Program-made: the position numbers and the translations under genes | Part shown: positions 50,448 to 59,322 of the stretch, in pieces | Layout of the letters: each line of letters begins with the position of its first letter | Position numbering within the stretch: position 1 is the first letter of the stretch | The notes under the pieces: model-generated | Told to the model about the DNA's origin: nothing | Databases searched by the model: none | Seen by the model: only the letters and a program-made list of their open reading frames with translations | Assembly: GCF_025200715.1 (NCBI RefSeq) | Contig: NZ_CP104144.1 | Span: forward strand, 1,612,001 to 1,676,000 | From: Rhizobium sullae | GTDB lineage: Bacteria; Pseudomonadota; Alphaproteobacteria; Rhizobiales; Rhizobiaceae | DNA length: 64,000 nt | Reading direction: 5' to 3'

Positions 50448-51188
50448 TCACACCTGTTCGATGGCGCCGGTGATAAGACCTGTGACTTCCTCGGGCGAAC
50501 TCGCCGCAATCGGCTTGTCGGCGACCTTCCTTCCCCGCCGCATCACGATGACACGATCGGCAACCGTAAAGACGTCAGGCATGCGATGACTGATCAAGAC
50601 AACCGCAATACCGCGGTCGCGCAGCTCGCGGATCAGATTCAAAACCTCGGCCACCTGACGGACGGAAATCGCCGCAGTCGGCTCGTCCATCAGCACGATC
50701 TTCGCTTCCGACAGCATCGTGCGCGCGATCGCCACCGCCTGCCGCTGGCCGCCCGACATCTTCCTTACGAGATCTCGCGGGCGTGTCTCCGACTTCAGTT
50801 CCTTGAAAATCTCTCCGGCCCGTCCGTACATTGACTTGTGGTCCAGGACCTTCAGTGGGCCGATGCCGCGCCGCAGCTCGCGTCCGAGAAACACGTTCGC
50901 CGCAGCCGTCAGATTGTTGCAAAGTGCCAAGTCCTGGTGAACGATCTCGATGCCGTGCTGACGCGCCTCCACCGGACGGTGCATGACGATTTCCGCGCCA
51001 TCGAGACGCATCGTCCCCTCGCTCGGACGGAAGTTGCCCGCGATCATCTTGACCAGCGTCGACTTGCCAGCACCGTTATCGCCCATCAGGCCGACGACCT
51101 GCCCCGCCTCCAGCGAAAGCGAAACGTCGTTGACTGCCCGGATGGCACCGAAATGTTTGGAGATGTTGGTGAGTTCGAGAACCGCCAC
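50448..51188 (-). CDS. CUT2 ABC importer ATPase, single-domain FrcA type (second system)
   Basis: A 246-residue ATPase with a single nucleotide-binding domain: Walker A GDNGAGKST, Q-loop VHQDLALCNN, signature MSGGQRQAVAIART, Walker B IVLMDEPTAAI and H-loop LISHRMPDV. A GTG start at 51188 fits the family N-terminus (AVLELTNISKHFG), with GGGAGG about 12 bp upstream. It is divergent from the epimerase gene; the 251-bp gap holds a 12-bp palindrome. Confidence 0.94.
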   Translation of the reverse strand: MAVLELTNISKHFGAIRAVNDVSLSLEAGQVVGLMGDNGAGKSTLVKMIAGNFRPSEGTMRLDGAEIVMHRPVEARQHGIEIVHQDLALCNNLTAAANVFLGRELRRGIGPLKVLDHKSMYGRAGEIFKELKSETRPRDLVRKMSGGQRQAVAIARTMLSEAKIVLMDEPTAAISVRQVAEVLNLIRELRDRGIAVVLISHRMPDVFTVADRVIVMRRGRKVADKPIAASSPEEVTGLITGAIEQV

Positions 51189-51297
51189 CAGCCTGCTAAC
51201 CTCCCCGATTCCGCGGACTGCCCGTCGCCGTCACTTATTCTTCCTGGGGCAGGCGCACCCTATCTCGCCTGTCCCATGTCCTCCCGGAACAAGCGAT

Positions 51298-51309
51298 TAA
51301 ATGCATTTA
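51298..51309. promoter_or_regulatory. 12-bp palindrome in the CUT2/epimerase divergent promoter
   Basis: TAAATGCATTTA is a perfect palindrome in the middle of the 251-bp gap between the ATPase start (51188) and the epimerase start (51440). It is the only good dyad there and could serve both arms. No regulator gene lies in this sub-locus, so the binding protein would be encoded elsewhere. Confidence 0.4.
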
Positions 51310-51439
51310 CGCAAAACCTTGCAGGACCGTCAATCAATTGTCCGGAAAATCGGGGCGTCATCACAAAAATCTGTTTTGTATGACAAATTCCATTGACGCC
51401 GAAAGCGCGCGCATATTAGCTGTTTCTGGGAGAGAGAGC

Positions 51440-52420
51440 ATGCTGATCCTTGTCACTGGCGCAACGGGCAAGGTCGGGCAGCGCTTCATTGCTGGGCTGC
51501 TTGACGATCCGAGATTTTCCAAAGCACGCATCCGCGCGCTGTGTCACAATCGTTTGCTCGAAGAGACCGACCGCGTCGAGGTGGCAAGGGGCTCCATTGC
51601 TGACCGCGATTGCGTTGTGGCCGCATTGGAAGGCGTTACCCACGTCCTGCATCTTGCGACCTGCAAGGAAACGCCTGCCGACATTATGGATGTAACGGTC
51701 AGGGGGCTCTTCTGGCTGCTTGAAGAATTTCGCGCGAGCGCCACCTCGCAACAATTCATCCTCATCGGAGGCGATGCCGGTGTCGGCCATTTCTACCATC
51801 GCCACGACGGACCGATCACCGAGCATGCGCCCCATCGTGCCTATCCGGGAGGCTACGCGCTTTCCAAGGTTCTCGAGGAGGTGATGCTGGAGCAATTCGG
51901 TATTCAGTACGGCACCAACGGCTGCTGCCTTCGCGCGCCGTGGATCATGGCAAAGGACGATTTCAAGTACACGCTGTCCTTCGGCAGCGACGTCTTCGGC
52001 GGTCCCGACTGGAAGACGCTGGTTCCGGAAGGCGACGCGAGGCGGTATGCGCAAACCGGTGCTGTGCCGCTGCTGCGCGACGCCGACGGGCGTCCGCTGA
52101 AGCGCAATTTCGTGCATGTCGACGATCTGGTCTCGGCAATATTGGCGGCAATCGACAATCCCCGCGCCAAGCGCCAGCTCTTCAACATCTGCATGGATAG
52201 CCCGGTCGACTATGGCGAGGTCGCCACCTACCTGGCGCGCACGCGGGGCCTTGCGGCTGTCGATATACCAAGCCAGTACCACTCGAACTGGATGGACAAC
52301 AGCAAGGCCAAATACCTGCTGGGCTGGCAGCCCAGTTACGATCTGGAAAGGCTTATCGACTCGGCCTGGCAATACGAGCGTTCGGAGGATGACCCTCGCA
52401 TTGTCTGGTACCCGGGTTGA
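51440..52420 (+). CDS. NAD-dependent epimerase/dehydratase family protein
   Basis: A 326-residue extended SDR: ILVTGATGKVGQRFIAGLL NAD-binding motif, THVLHLATCK, FILIGGDAGVG at the Ser strand position, and GGYALSK with the catalytic Tyr/Lys. C-terminal LLGWQPSYDLERLI is typical of sugar epimerases or dehydrogenases. The start at 51440 has GGGAGAGAG upstream; an ATG at 51380 is possible but adds residues unlike the family. It is followed after 48 bp by the sugar-binding protein gene, so it likely acts on the imported sugar (oxidation or epimerisation). Confidence 0.9.
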   Translation: MLILVTGATGKVGQRFIAGLLDDPRFSKARIRALCHNRLLEETDRVEVARGSIADRDCVVAALEGVTHVLHLATCKETPADIMDVTVRGLFWLLEEFRASATSQQFILIGGDAGVGHFYHRHDGPITEHAPHRAYPGGYALSKVLEEVMLEQFGIQYGTNGCCLRAPWIMAKDDFKYTLSFGSDVFGGPDWKTLVPEGDARRYAQTGAVPLLRDADGRPLKRNFVHVDDLVSAILAAIDNPRAKRQLFNICMDSPVDYGEVATYLARTRGLAAVDIPSQYHSNWMDNSKAKYLLGWQPSYDLERLIDSAWQYERSEDDPRIVWYPG

Positions 52421-52468
52421 TCACGTATGGCGGTCGCGCCGCGCCCGTCTGTTTCAAGGGAGGAAACC

Positions 52469-53455
52469 ATGAGGAAGGCATTATTACTTGCATTCACCGC
52501 TCTGGCGCTCACCGCCGGCCCGGCGCTTGCCAAGAAGCAGCTCGTCATCGTCGTGAAGGGCCTCGACAACCCGTTCTTCGAGGCGATCAACCAGGGTTGC
52601 CAGAAATGGAACAAGGAAAACCCAGACTCGGAATATGAGTGCTTCTACACAGGTCCGGCATCGACGTCCGATGAGGCCGGCGAGGCACAGATCGTCCAGG
52701 ACATGCTGGGCAAGGCAGACACGGCTGCGATCGCCATCTCGCCGTCGAACGCCAAACTCATCGCCCAGACGCTCAAGACCGCCAATCCGAGCGTTCCGGT
52801 GATGACGCTCGACGCCGATCTCGCGGCAGAAGATGCAGCGCTCCGCAAGACATACCTCGGCACCGACAACTACCTGATGGGAGCGCGCATCGGCGAGTAC
52901 ATCAAGAAGGCCAAGCCAAACGGCGGCAAGATCTGCACGATCGAAGGCAATCCGGGAGCCGACAACATCCTGCGCCGCGCGCAAGGCATGCGCGATACGC
53001 TCACCGGCCAGAAGGACCTTGCCGCGCTGAAGGGCGAAGGCGGCTGGACGGAAGTCGCCGGCTGCCCGGTCTTCACCAATGACGATGGCGCCAAGGGCGT
53101 TCAGGCGATGACCGACATCCTTGCCGCCAACCCGGACCTCGACGCATTCGGCATCATGGGAGGCTGGCCGCTTTTCGGCGCGCCGCAACCCTATCGCGAC
53201 CTCTTCAAGCCTATGGCCGAGAAGATCGCCAGCAACGAATTCGTCATCGGCGCCGCCGACACGATCGGCGACGAAGTGGCGATAGCCAAGGAAGGGCTTG
53301 TCACCGCGCTGGTCGGCCAGCGTCCATTCGAAATGGGCTACAAGGCACCGACCGTGATGATGGACCTGATCGCCGGAAAGCCGGTCGAGGATCCCGTGTT
53401 CACCGGGCTCGACGAGTGCACCAAGGAGACCGTCGACACCTGCATCCAGAAATAA
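52469..53455 (+). CDS. CUT2 periplasmic sugar-binding protein (second system)
   Basis: A 328-residue binding protein. The Sec signal MRKALLLAFTALALTAGPALA is followed by KKQLVIVVKGLDNPFFEAINQGCQ, the domain opening of RbsB-like proteins; SPSNAKLIAQTLKTANPSVPVMTLDADL and YLGTDNYLMGARIGEYI are further family blocks. GGGAGG lies 6 bp before the ATG. Four Cys residues (two near the C-terminus) may form disulphides. It ends an operon with the epimerase; a strong hairpin terminator follows at 53465-53492. The ATPase and permease are on the divergent strand. Confidence 0.94.
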   Translation: MRKALLLAFTALALTAGPALAKKQLVIVVKGLDNPFFEAINQGCQKWNKENPDSEYECFYTGPASTSDEAGEAQIVQDMLGKADTAAIAISPSNAKLIAQTLKTANPSVPVMTLDADLAAEDAALRKTYLGTDNYLMGARIGEYIKKAKPNGGKICTIEGNPGADNILRRAQGMRDTLTGQKDLAALKGEGGWTEVAGCPVFTNDDGAKGVQAMTDILAANPDLDAFGIMGGWPLFGAPQPYRDLFKPMAEKIASNEFVIGAADTIGDEVAIAKEGLVTALVGQRPFEMGYKAPTVMMDLIAGKPVEDPVFTGLDECTKETVDTCIQK

Positions 53456-53464
53456 CGCGCGTCT

Positions 53465-53492
53465 CGGAGCGCCCAAAACAGTGGGCGCTCCG
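53465..53492 (+). terminator. Hairpin terminator after the CUT2 binding-protein gene
   Basis: GGAGCGCCC and GGGCGCTCC form a perfect 9-bp stem (10 with the outer C-G pair) around AAAACAGT, beginning 9 bp past the stop codon. The T-tract is short, so termination may need Rho or the hairpin may simply protect the mRNA end. Confidence 0.65.
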
Positions 53493-53835
53493 GTTCCCGA
53501 TCATCTCAGCGGACACCGCGTCTCCCGGAATCTTTATAGGTGACGAAGGCTCGCCGGCGCTTCCTGTCATCGCAGCAACTTTTGACCTGGTCCGTGCTGC
53601 GGCATGCGCAGAAACGTCATGAGAACATCGAAAAAACTTCGATTGCAACAGCGACACACTGCCCGCAGTGCGGTTCGCAAGGCATTGGCAACACCGGCCA
53701 GATCATAGCCGGGCGTTCACGATGGGTGCCCGCTCCGTAGTTGTCCAAGTCATTCGGCGCACGCCGATCCGTCAAGACCGGCGTGACCGTGATGGCTGGG
53801 AAAAGCGGCGGGATGTCCAACAGCCGCCTTCACTT
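53493..53835. other. Intergenic region, 343 bp
   Basis: Between the hairpin and the TRAP binding-protein stop codon. A plus-strand frame ending at 53740 includes a Cys-Pro-x-Cys-Gly-Ser zinc-ribbon-like string (HCPQCGSQGIGNTG), but it has no ribosome-binding site and no further homology; it could be a scrap of a transposase or other gene. Nothing else stands out. Confidence 0.4.
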
Positions 53836-54951
53836 TCATTTACCGGCGGCCTGTGTGGCGTACATGTAGCTGTCGTAGCTGTATTCGGCCACGCGGAACC
53901 ACTCGAAGGATTCGTCGCGGAATTTCTTCCAGGACGGATAGATCTTCGCCCAGGCCGGATATTTGGCGCTGTATTCACCATAGAGCTCGAATGTCGCCTT
54001 ATAGGCACCATCCATGACGTCGCGCGGGAGCGGACGAAGTTTCACGCCCTTGCCGACCAGCGAACGGATCGCCTTGGTGTTCTTGACGTCGTAGAGCGCC
54101 TGCATGTTGACGTTGGCCGCCTTACAGGCGGTGTCGAGCGCCGCCTTGTAGGCGTCCGGAAGCCCTTCATACTGCGCCTTGTTGACGAAGAAGTGGATGG
54201 TCAGGCCGCCTTCCCAATAGGCGGGATAATAGTAATAGGGGGCGATCTGGTAGAAGCCGAGGCGCTCGTCATCATAAGGTCCCACCCATTCGGCCGCATC
54301 GATCGTGCCGCGTTCGAGCGCCGGATAGATGTCGCCGCCGGGAAGCTGTTGCGGAACGACACCGAGACGCGACATGACTTGGCCGGCGACGCCGGCAATG
54401 CGCATCTTAACACCATTCAAGTCTGCAAGGCTGTTGATCTCCTTGCGGAACCAGCCCCCCATTTGGGCGCCCGTGCCGCCGCCGGGTTTGCCGACGATGC
54501 CGTATTCGGAAAGAAACTCGTCATAAAGCTCGTTGCCGCCGCCGTGATAGAGCCAGGCGTTTTGCTGGCGGGCATTGAGGCCGAATGGGATCGTTGACCC
54601 GATCGCAAAGGTCGGGTTCTTGCCAGTGAAGTAATATCCGCAGGTATGGGCGATTTCGACAGTGTTCGCCTGAACGGCGTCGATTGCCTGGGGGCCCGGA
54701 ACGATCTCGCCGGCTTGAAAGACCTGGATCTGAAACTTGCCCTCGGTGATCTTGGAAAGGGCGTCGGCCATGACGACCGCTCCGCCGTAGATCGTATCAA
54801 GATTGTTCGGAAAGCCCGATGTCAGGCGCCACTTGATCGTCGGCAGTTCCTGGGCGACGGCAGGAGCAGCCAGCGCTGCACCGGCAACGGTGGCAGCGCC
54901 TCCGAGCGCTCCCTTGGTCAGAAAATTACGGCGGCTCAGTTTATCGGTCAT
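53836..54951 (-). CDS. TRAP transporter substrate-binding protein, DctP/TakP type
   Basis: A 371-residue periplasmic protein. The N-terminus MTDKLSRRNFLTKGALGG is a textbook twin-arginine signal (SRRNFL), cleaved near AVAQ (residue 35). Mature blocks are TIKWRLTSGFPNNLDTIYGGAV, GAQMGGWFRKEINSLADLNGVKMRIAG and EWVGPYDDERLGFYQIAPYYYYPAYW, close to the TakP 2-oxo acid-binding family. The conserved Arg of KMRIAG normally pairs with the substrate carboxylate. AGGAGGA precedes the ATG. It is the third gene of the Q-M-P operon. The ligand is therefore likely an organic (2-oxo) acid. Confidence 0.94.
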   Translation of the reverse strand: MTDKLSRRNFLTKGALGGAATVAGAALAAPAVAQELPTIKWRLTSGFPNNLDTIYGGAVVMADALSKITEGKFQIQVFQAGEIVPGPQAIDAVQANTVEIAHTCGYYFTGKNPTFAIGSTIPFGLNARQQNAWLYHGGGNELYDEFLSEYGIVGKPGGGTGAQMGGWFRKEINSLADLNGVKMRIAGVAGQVMSRLGVVPQQLPGGDIYPALERGTIDAAEWVGPYDDERLGFYQIAPYYYYPAYWEGGLTIHFFVNKAQYEGLPDAYKAALDTACKAANVNMQALYDVKNTKAIRSLVGKGVKLRPLPRDVMDGAYKATFELYGEYSAKYPAWAKIYPSWKKFRDESFEWFRVAEYSYDSYMYATQAAGK

Positions 54952-55013
54952 TATTTCCTCCTCGGTTGATGGCATGCAGCACTTGGCAAAGCGCAATTCG
55001 GTAAACGGTTGTG

Positions 55014-56594
55014 TTACTTGGCGGGTTCGGACGGCGGCGCGCCGAAGCTTGGGGTCGGCGATCCGAAATCCGGCGCGGGTGCCCCAAAACCCGGCGCTGC
55101 CGGCGCACCGTTTGACGGCTCGGGAGCGCCAAATGGCTGTGCGGGGGTTCCAAACGGGTTCTCTCCGCCAGCACCCGGCATCGGGACATTCAGCTGGATG
55201 GTCGACGGATCGACTGTGACCTGGCCGGACTTGTAGTGGGTGACGAGCTGCGGGAACGCGATCACAACGATGACCGTCGCAAGCTGGATCCCCAGGAAAG
55301 GCAAGGCGCCCATGTAGATCTGGCCTGATGTAACCGGCTGGATCGTCGCGCCTGAAATACGGTCCTTATAGGCCCGGCTCGGCGCGACCGACCGCAGGTA
55401 GAACAGCGAAAAGCCGAATGGCGGATGCATGAACGAGGTTTGCATGTTGATCGCCAGCATCACGCCGAACCAGATCAGGTCGATGCCGAGGCTGTCGGCA
55501 ACGGGTGCGAGCAGCGGAATGATGATGAAGGCGAGCTCGAAATAATCGAGGAAGAAGGCAAGAAAGAAGACCAGCAGGTTGGCGACGATCAGGAAGCCGA
55601 CTTCGCCGCCCGGTATCGACGTCATCAGATGCTCGACCCAAACGTGACCGTTCACTCCATAAAACGTCAGCGAAAAGACGCGCGCGCCCAACAGGATGAA
55701 GATCACGAACGACGAGAGCTTCGCCGTCGAATAAAGGGCGGCCGTGATCATCTTGAGATCGAGGCGGCGATTGAATGCCGCCAGGACCAGGGCACCGACG
55801 GCACCCATCGCACCGCCTTCGGTCGGGGTTGCAAGACCGATGAAAATGGTTCCGAGCACCAGGAAGATCAGTACGAGCGGCGGCACGAGCGATGTGACGA
55901 CTCTGCCGGCGAGCTTCCACCCGCGCAGCAAACGCGCTTCTGCCGGTAGCGCCGGAACGCTCGCGGGCCGCAGAAAGGACATCAGGATGATGTAGCCGGA
56001 ATAGACCGCCACCAACAGCAGGCCGGGCACCAGGGCACCCTTGTACATGTCGCCGACAGACCGGCCGAGCTGGTCTGCGAGGATAATCAGGACGAGGCTT
56101 GGCGGAATGATCTGCGCCAGCGTCCCCGATGCCGCGATGGTGCCGGCGGCAACGCGGCGATCATAGCCGTAACGAAGCATGATGGGCAGCGAGATCAAAC
56201 CCATCGAGATAACGGAGGCTGCGACCACGCCGGTCGTTGCGGCAAGGATGGCGCCGACGAAGATGACGGCAAACGCCAGGCCGCCGCGCACTGGTCCGAA
56301 GAGCTGGCCGATCGTGTCCAGCAGATCCTCGGCCATGCCGCTTCGCTCGAGGATCAATCCCATGAACGTGAAGAAGGGGATGGCAAGCAGCGTCTCGTTG
56401 GACATCTGCCCGAAGATTCGGTCCGGAATCGCTCCGAAAAGATTGATCGGCAGCAGGCCCATCTCGATACCGATGAAACCGAACACGAAGCCGACGAAAG
56501 CCAGCGCAAACGCCACCGGATAGCCGAGCAGAAGCACCACGATCAACGACAGGAACATGATGGGCGCGAGATTTTCCGCGAAGAAAGCAAACAT
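55014..56594 (-). CDS. TRAP transporter large permease (DctM/TakM), with a Pro/Gly-rich tail
   Basis: A 526-residue membrane protein. The first about 455 residues form the DctM channel (VALAFVGFVFGFIGIEMG, RSGMAEDLLDTIG, GVVAASVISMGLISLPIMLRYGYDR, LIWFGVMLAINMQTSFMHPPFGFSLFYLR). The last about 55 residues form a Pro/Gly/Ala-rich tail with five copies of an xFGxP motif (NPFGTP, QPFGAP, PGFGAP, PDFGSP, PSFGAP), unusual for this family and probably disordered. AGGAAA precedes the ATG at 56594. Energy comes from a sodium or proton gradient. Confidence 0.93.
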   Translation of the reverse strand: MFAFFAENLAPIMFLSLIVVLLLGYPVAFALAFVGFVFGFIGIEMGLLPINLFGAIPDRIFGQMSNETLLAIPFFTFMGLILERSGMAEDLLDTIGQLFGPVRGGLAFAVIFVGAILAATTGVVAASVISMGLISLPIMLRYGYDRRVAAGTIAASGTLAQIIPPSLVLIILADQLGRSVGDMYKGALVPGLLLVAVYSGYIILMSFLRPASVPALPAEARLLRGWKLAGRVVTSLVPPLVLIFLVLGTIFIGLATPTEGGAMGAVGALVLAAFNRRLDLKMITAALYSTAKLSSFVIFILLGARVFSLTFYGVNGHVWVEHLMTSIPGGEVGFLIVANLLVFFLAFFLDYFELAFIIIPLLAPVADSLGIDLIWFGVMLAINMQTSFMHPPFGFSLFYLRSVAPSRAYKDRISGATIQPVTSGQIYMGALPFLGIQLATVIVVIAFPQLVTHYKSGQVTVDPSTIQLNVPMPGAGGENPFGTPAQPFGAPEPSNGAPAAPGFGAPAPDFGSPTPSFGAPPSEPAK

Positions 56595-56608
56595 GAATTT
56601 TTTCCTGC

Positions 56609-57157
56609 CTAGAGAATTTGTGCTTCAGCGTCGGCAAGCGCGATCGCGTCCGGAAGATCGCCCTTCAGGATCGCGATGCGTTTGATCAGTTCCGAAAGGC
56701 CCTGAAGGGCAAGCAGGCCGAAGCCGGCAGGAATGAGCGCCCATACGGGCCATAAGAGTAGGCCGCCGGTATTGTTCGACACTTCACCGCTGACGAACTT
56801 CGAAACGACGATCGGCCAGGACAGGTAGGTCGTGATGAGACAGAACGGGAAGAGGAAGAAGATCGTGCCCAGGATTTCGATCCAAAGCTGCGCTCGCCGC
56901 GGTAGCTGACCGTAGACAAGGTCCACCTTGACATGCTCGCTCCCCAGGAGCGTCCAAGCCGCAGCGATGAGGAATGCGGCAGAAAACAGATACCACTGGG
57001 CCTCGAGCCAGGCATTCGAACTGAGGTTGAACAGCTTCCGGGTCGTTGCATTGATCGCGCTGATCAGGACGGCTGCCAACAGCAGCCAGGAAACGGATTT
57101 ACCCAAAAACGTATTGATCGCGTCGATGACGCGCGACAGCGACAGCAAGCCAGACAT
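56609..57157 (-). CDS. TRAP transporter small permease (DctQ/TakQ)
   Basis: A 182-residue protein with four membrane segments; the first near residues 20-40 (SVSWLLLAAVLISAINATTR), and the EAQWYLFSAAFLIAAAWTLL block is characteristic of DctQ. GGGAGGA precedes the ATG at 57157. First gene of the TRAP operon; it lies 107 bp from a perfect 24-bp palindrome that separates it from the response-regulator gene upstream. Confidence 0.93.
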   Translation of the reverse strand: MSGLLSLSRVIDAINTFLGKSVSWLLLAAVLISAINATTRKLFNLSSNAWLEAQWYLFSAAFLIAAAWTLLGSEHVKVDLVYGQLPRRAQLWIEILGTIFFLFPFCLITTYLSWPIVVSKFVSGEVSNNTGGLLLWPVWALIPAGFGLLALQGLSELIKRIAILKGDLPDAIALADAEAQIL

Positions 57158-57263
57158 GATGTAATCCTCCCAGCGGTCACCGGCTTTGAGAAAGCATGAC
57201 CACCGGGCAACTGGTATGGTGCGCAGTTTTTTGGAACAAGACTGAAAATGGGCAAAATACGCG

Positions 57264-57287
57264 GGCCTACCCAGTACTGGGTAGGCC
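57264..57287. promoter_or_regulatory. Perfect 24-bp palindrome between response regulator and TRAP operon
   Basis: Arms GGCCTACCCAGT and its exact complement meet at 57275/57276, so TACCCAGTACTGGGTA is the core. It begins 2 bp past the response-regulator stop codon and ends 107 bp before the TRAP start codon. NarL-type regulators bind such inverted repeats, so it may be their operator at the TRAP promoter. As RNA it is also a strong hairpin, so terminator/attenuator action is possible. Confidence 0.6.
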
Positions 57288-57289
57288 AC

Positions 57290-57934
57290 TTAACTGTCGG
57301 CCCAGGTTAATCCGTTCTCGATCGCATAGCGGGTCAATCCGGCCGTCGTCGCGATGCCGAGCTTCTTCTTTATGTTCTTGCGATGCGTTTCGACTGTTGC
57401 AGCCGAAATGCCCAGTGTCTGGGCAATATCGCGATTGCTTTTTCCTGCCGCCAGCAACAATAAAACATCATGCTCGCGCGTCGTCAGAGGAGGCGCATCC
57501 GGCGCCTCCTTTCGCTCGAGCAGAACATCCGAGACACCCGAAGAGAAGTAGGTCTTGCCATCTGCCACGGCTTCGATCGCCGCGATGATCTCGTCGGTTG
57601 AGACATCCTTGAGAATGTAGCCGGAGGCCCCGTGCAATACCGACGTGGAAATGTACTCGCGACTGTCGTGCATCGACAGCATAAGGATCCGCGTCTCAGG
57701 CAATTGTTCCTTGAAGAGCTCTATCGCATCGATGCCGCTCAGCTGCGGCATGTTGATATCCATCAACACGACGGCAGGCCTTTCCCTCTGCGCAATCTCA
57801 AGTCCGGTGCGTGCCAATCCGGCGGTGCCGACAATTTCGATGTGTTCATAGGTTTCCAGCACAGCCCCTAGCCCGTCGAGAACCAAGGGGTGATTATCGA
57901 TCAAAAGAACCTTGATACTTTTCCTGCCGCTCAT
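57290..57934 (-). CDS. NarL/LuxR-family response regulator
   Basis: A 214-residue response regulator. The receiver domain has KVLLIDNHPLV with acidic pocket Asp and the phospho-acceptor Asp59 in VVLMDINMP, plus the conserved Ser/Lys positions. The C-terminal LuxR-type HTH reads LTTREHDVLLLLAAGKSNRDIAQTLGISAATVETHRKNIKKKLGI. It overlaps the histidine-kinase gene by 4 bp (ATGA). The TRAP operon follows on the same strand, so control of organic-acid uptake is the likely role. Confidence 0.94.
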   Translation of the reverse strand: MSGRKSIKVLLIDNHPLVLDGLGAVLETYEHIEIVGTAGLARTGLEIAQRERPAVVLMDINMPQLSGIDAIELFKEQLPETRILMLSMHDSREYISTSVLHGASGYILKDVSTDEIIAAIEAVADGKTYFSSGVSDVLLERKEAPDAPPLTTREHDVLLLLAAGKSNRDIAQTLGISAATVETHRKNIKKKLGIATTAGLTRYAIENGLTWADS

Positions 57935-59322
57935 GCTGCTTCCTTGCGTTGCGCGCGGTTCACCGTGGCCGACCTTGGAAGCATCGCTGTCAGGATCGTG
58001 CCAGCCGACGTTGTCTTGATCAGCAGCAAGCCGCCGAAATGGGCCAGGCGCTCCTGCATGTTGCGCAGCCCGAGCCCACCGCCGAATGCTTTCTTTCCCT
58101 CTGCGATGTTTTCATCGAAGCCGTTGCCGTTGTCAGAGATCGTCATGCGGACACGGCCGCCAACGCTCCAAATCTTAATAGCGACACGCGTTGCTCCAGA
58201 ATGCCGCTCCACATTGTTCAACGCTTCCTGCGCAACACGATAAAGCGCCGTGCTCGCCTCGGGCTTCAGCATGTTCTTGAAGGTCAGCGCCTCAAGACGC
58301 GTGTCGATGGCAGTGCGCTCCGAGAAGTTGTCGCAAAGCGCCTTGAGCGCCGGGGTCAGGCCAAGATCATCAAGCGCCCGCGGACGCAGGTCATGCGATA
58401 GGCGCCGCACTTCCTTGATCGCGCCGTTCAGCGCCTCCGCACCCCGATCGATTGCACGAGCCGCATCCTCGGACTGGCTCTTGACCTTGCGGCTCGCCAG
58501 ATCGATTGCGTAGCGCACGCCGATCAGGTTTTGCGAAATCCCATCATGCAGTTCGCGGGCAAGGCGCGCCCTTTCCTCTTCCTGCGTGTCAATGATGCGC
58601 TGCGCAAGCTGTTTGAGCTTGCTGTCGGCGAGCCGCCGTTCTCTCAAGGTCAGCAGCATGCCGGTGGCAAAGACGGTGAGAACCGCCGGCACGGCGATCA
58701 GCGCGATGATCAGAAACGTTTTGCGGATATTGGCGCGGAAATCGGCATTTGCAGCGGCGGTCTGCGCAAAGACGTCATCGAGATAGACGCCCGTGCCGAG
58801 CATCCATTTCCATTTGTCGAGACCGACGGCGAAGGAGAGTTTGTCGGCCACCTCGCCGGAAGACGGCTTCTGCCACTTGTATTGGTGGAGTCCCCCGCCC
58901 TCCTTGGCCTTCTGGATCAGGTTGGCGATCACCTTGTCGCCATCGGGATCCGTCAGGTCGAGCCAATTATGGCCCGGGCGAAACGCCTGGCGCGGATGCA
59001 CGATATTGTTGCCATCGTAATCATAGACGAAGAAATAGCCATCCTGGCCATAGTCGAGAGCAGTCAGGATCGCGCGAACCTTCTCCTTAGCCACTTCGTC
59101 ATCCGGACCGGCAGCAGTGTAGATGTCGTGGATCGCAGAGAGCGCAAGATTTGTGAGGTTGAGGAGTTCCGTCTCCTTGGCCTTCAGCATGTTTCGCTCG
59201 AAGGTGTCGATACTGCTGCGCACGAGGGTCGCCGATTGCCACGTGATGAACGCCGTGACAATCAGGATGGCCAGGATCAACGGGATGATGGCCAGCGCCA
59301 CAATCTGATGCCTAAGGTTCAT
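57931..59322 (-). CDS. Sensor histidine kinase with Cache domain (HisKA_3)
   Basis: A 463-residue kinase. Membrane segment 1 (residues 7-28), a periplasmic single-Cache (sCache_2-like) domain (about 35-195; DYGQDGYFFVYDYDGNNIVHP), membrane segment 2 (about 202-226), the dimerisation box with His259 in ARELHDGISQNLIG, and an HATPase domain (NNVERHSGAT; ISDNGNGFD; GLGLRNMQERL). The sensing domain type is that of acid-sensing kinases and chemoreceptors. GAGGTGAGG precedes the ATG at 59322. It probably senses the same organic acid that the TRAP system imports. Confidence 0.94.
   Translation of the reverse strand: MNLRHQIVALAIIPLILAILIVTAFITWQSATLVRSSIDTFERNMLKAKETELLNLTNLALSAIHDIYTAAGPDDEVAKEKVRAILTALDYGQDGYFFVYDYDGNNIVHPRQAFRPGHNWLDLTDPDGDKVIANLIQKAKEGGGLHQYKWQKPSSGEVADKLSFAVGLDKWKWMLGTGVYLDDVFAQTAAANADFRANIRKTFLIIALIAVPAVLTVFATGMLLTLRERRLADSKLKQLAQRIIDTQEEERARLARELHDGISQNLIGVRYAIDLASRKVKSQSEDAARAIDRGAEALNGAIKEVRRLSHDLRPRALDDLGLTPALKALCDNFSERTAIDTRLEALTFKNMLKPEASTALYRVAQEALNNVERHSGATRVAIKIWSVGGRVRMTISDNGNGFDENIAEGKKAFGGGLGLRNMQERLAHFGGLLLIKTTSAGTILTAMLPRSATVNRAQRKEAA

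Noticed and set aside
53540..53740. Zinc-ribbon-like CPQCGS string in an open frame
   Set aside because: A single short motif with no surrounding homology and no start signals; could be chance or an old transposase scrap.
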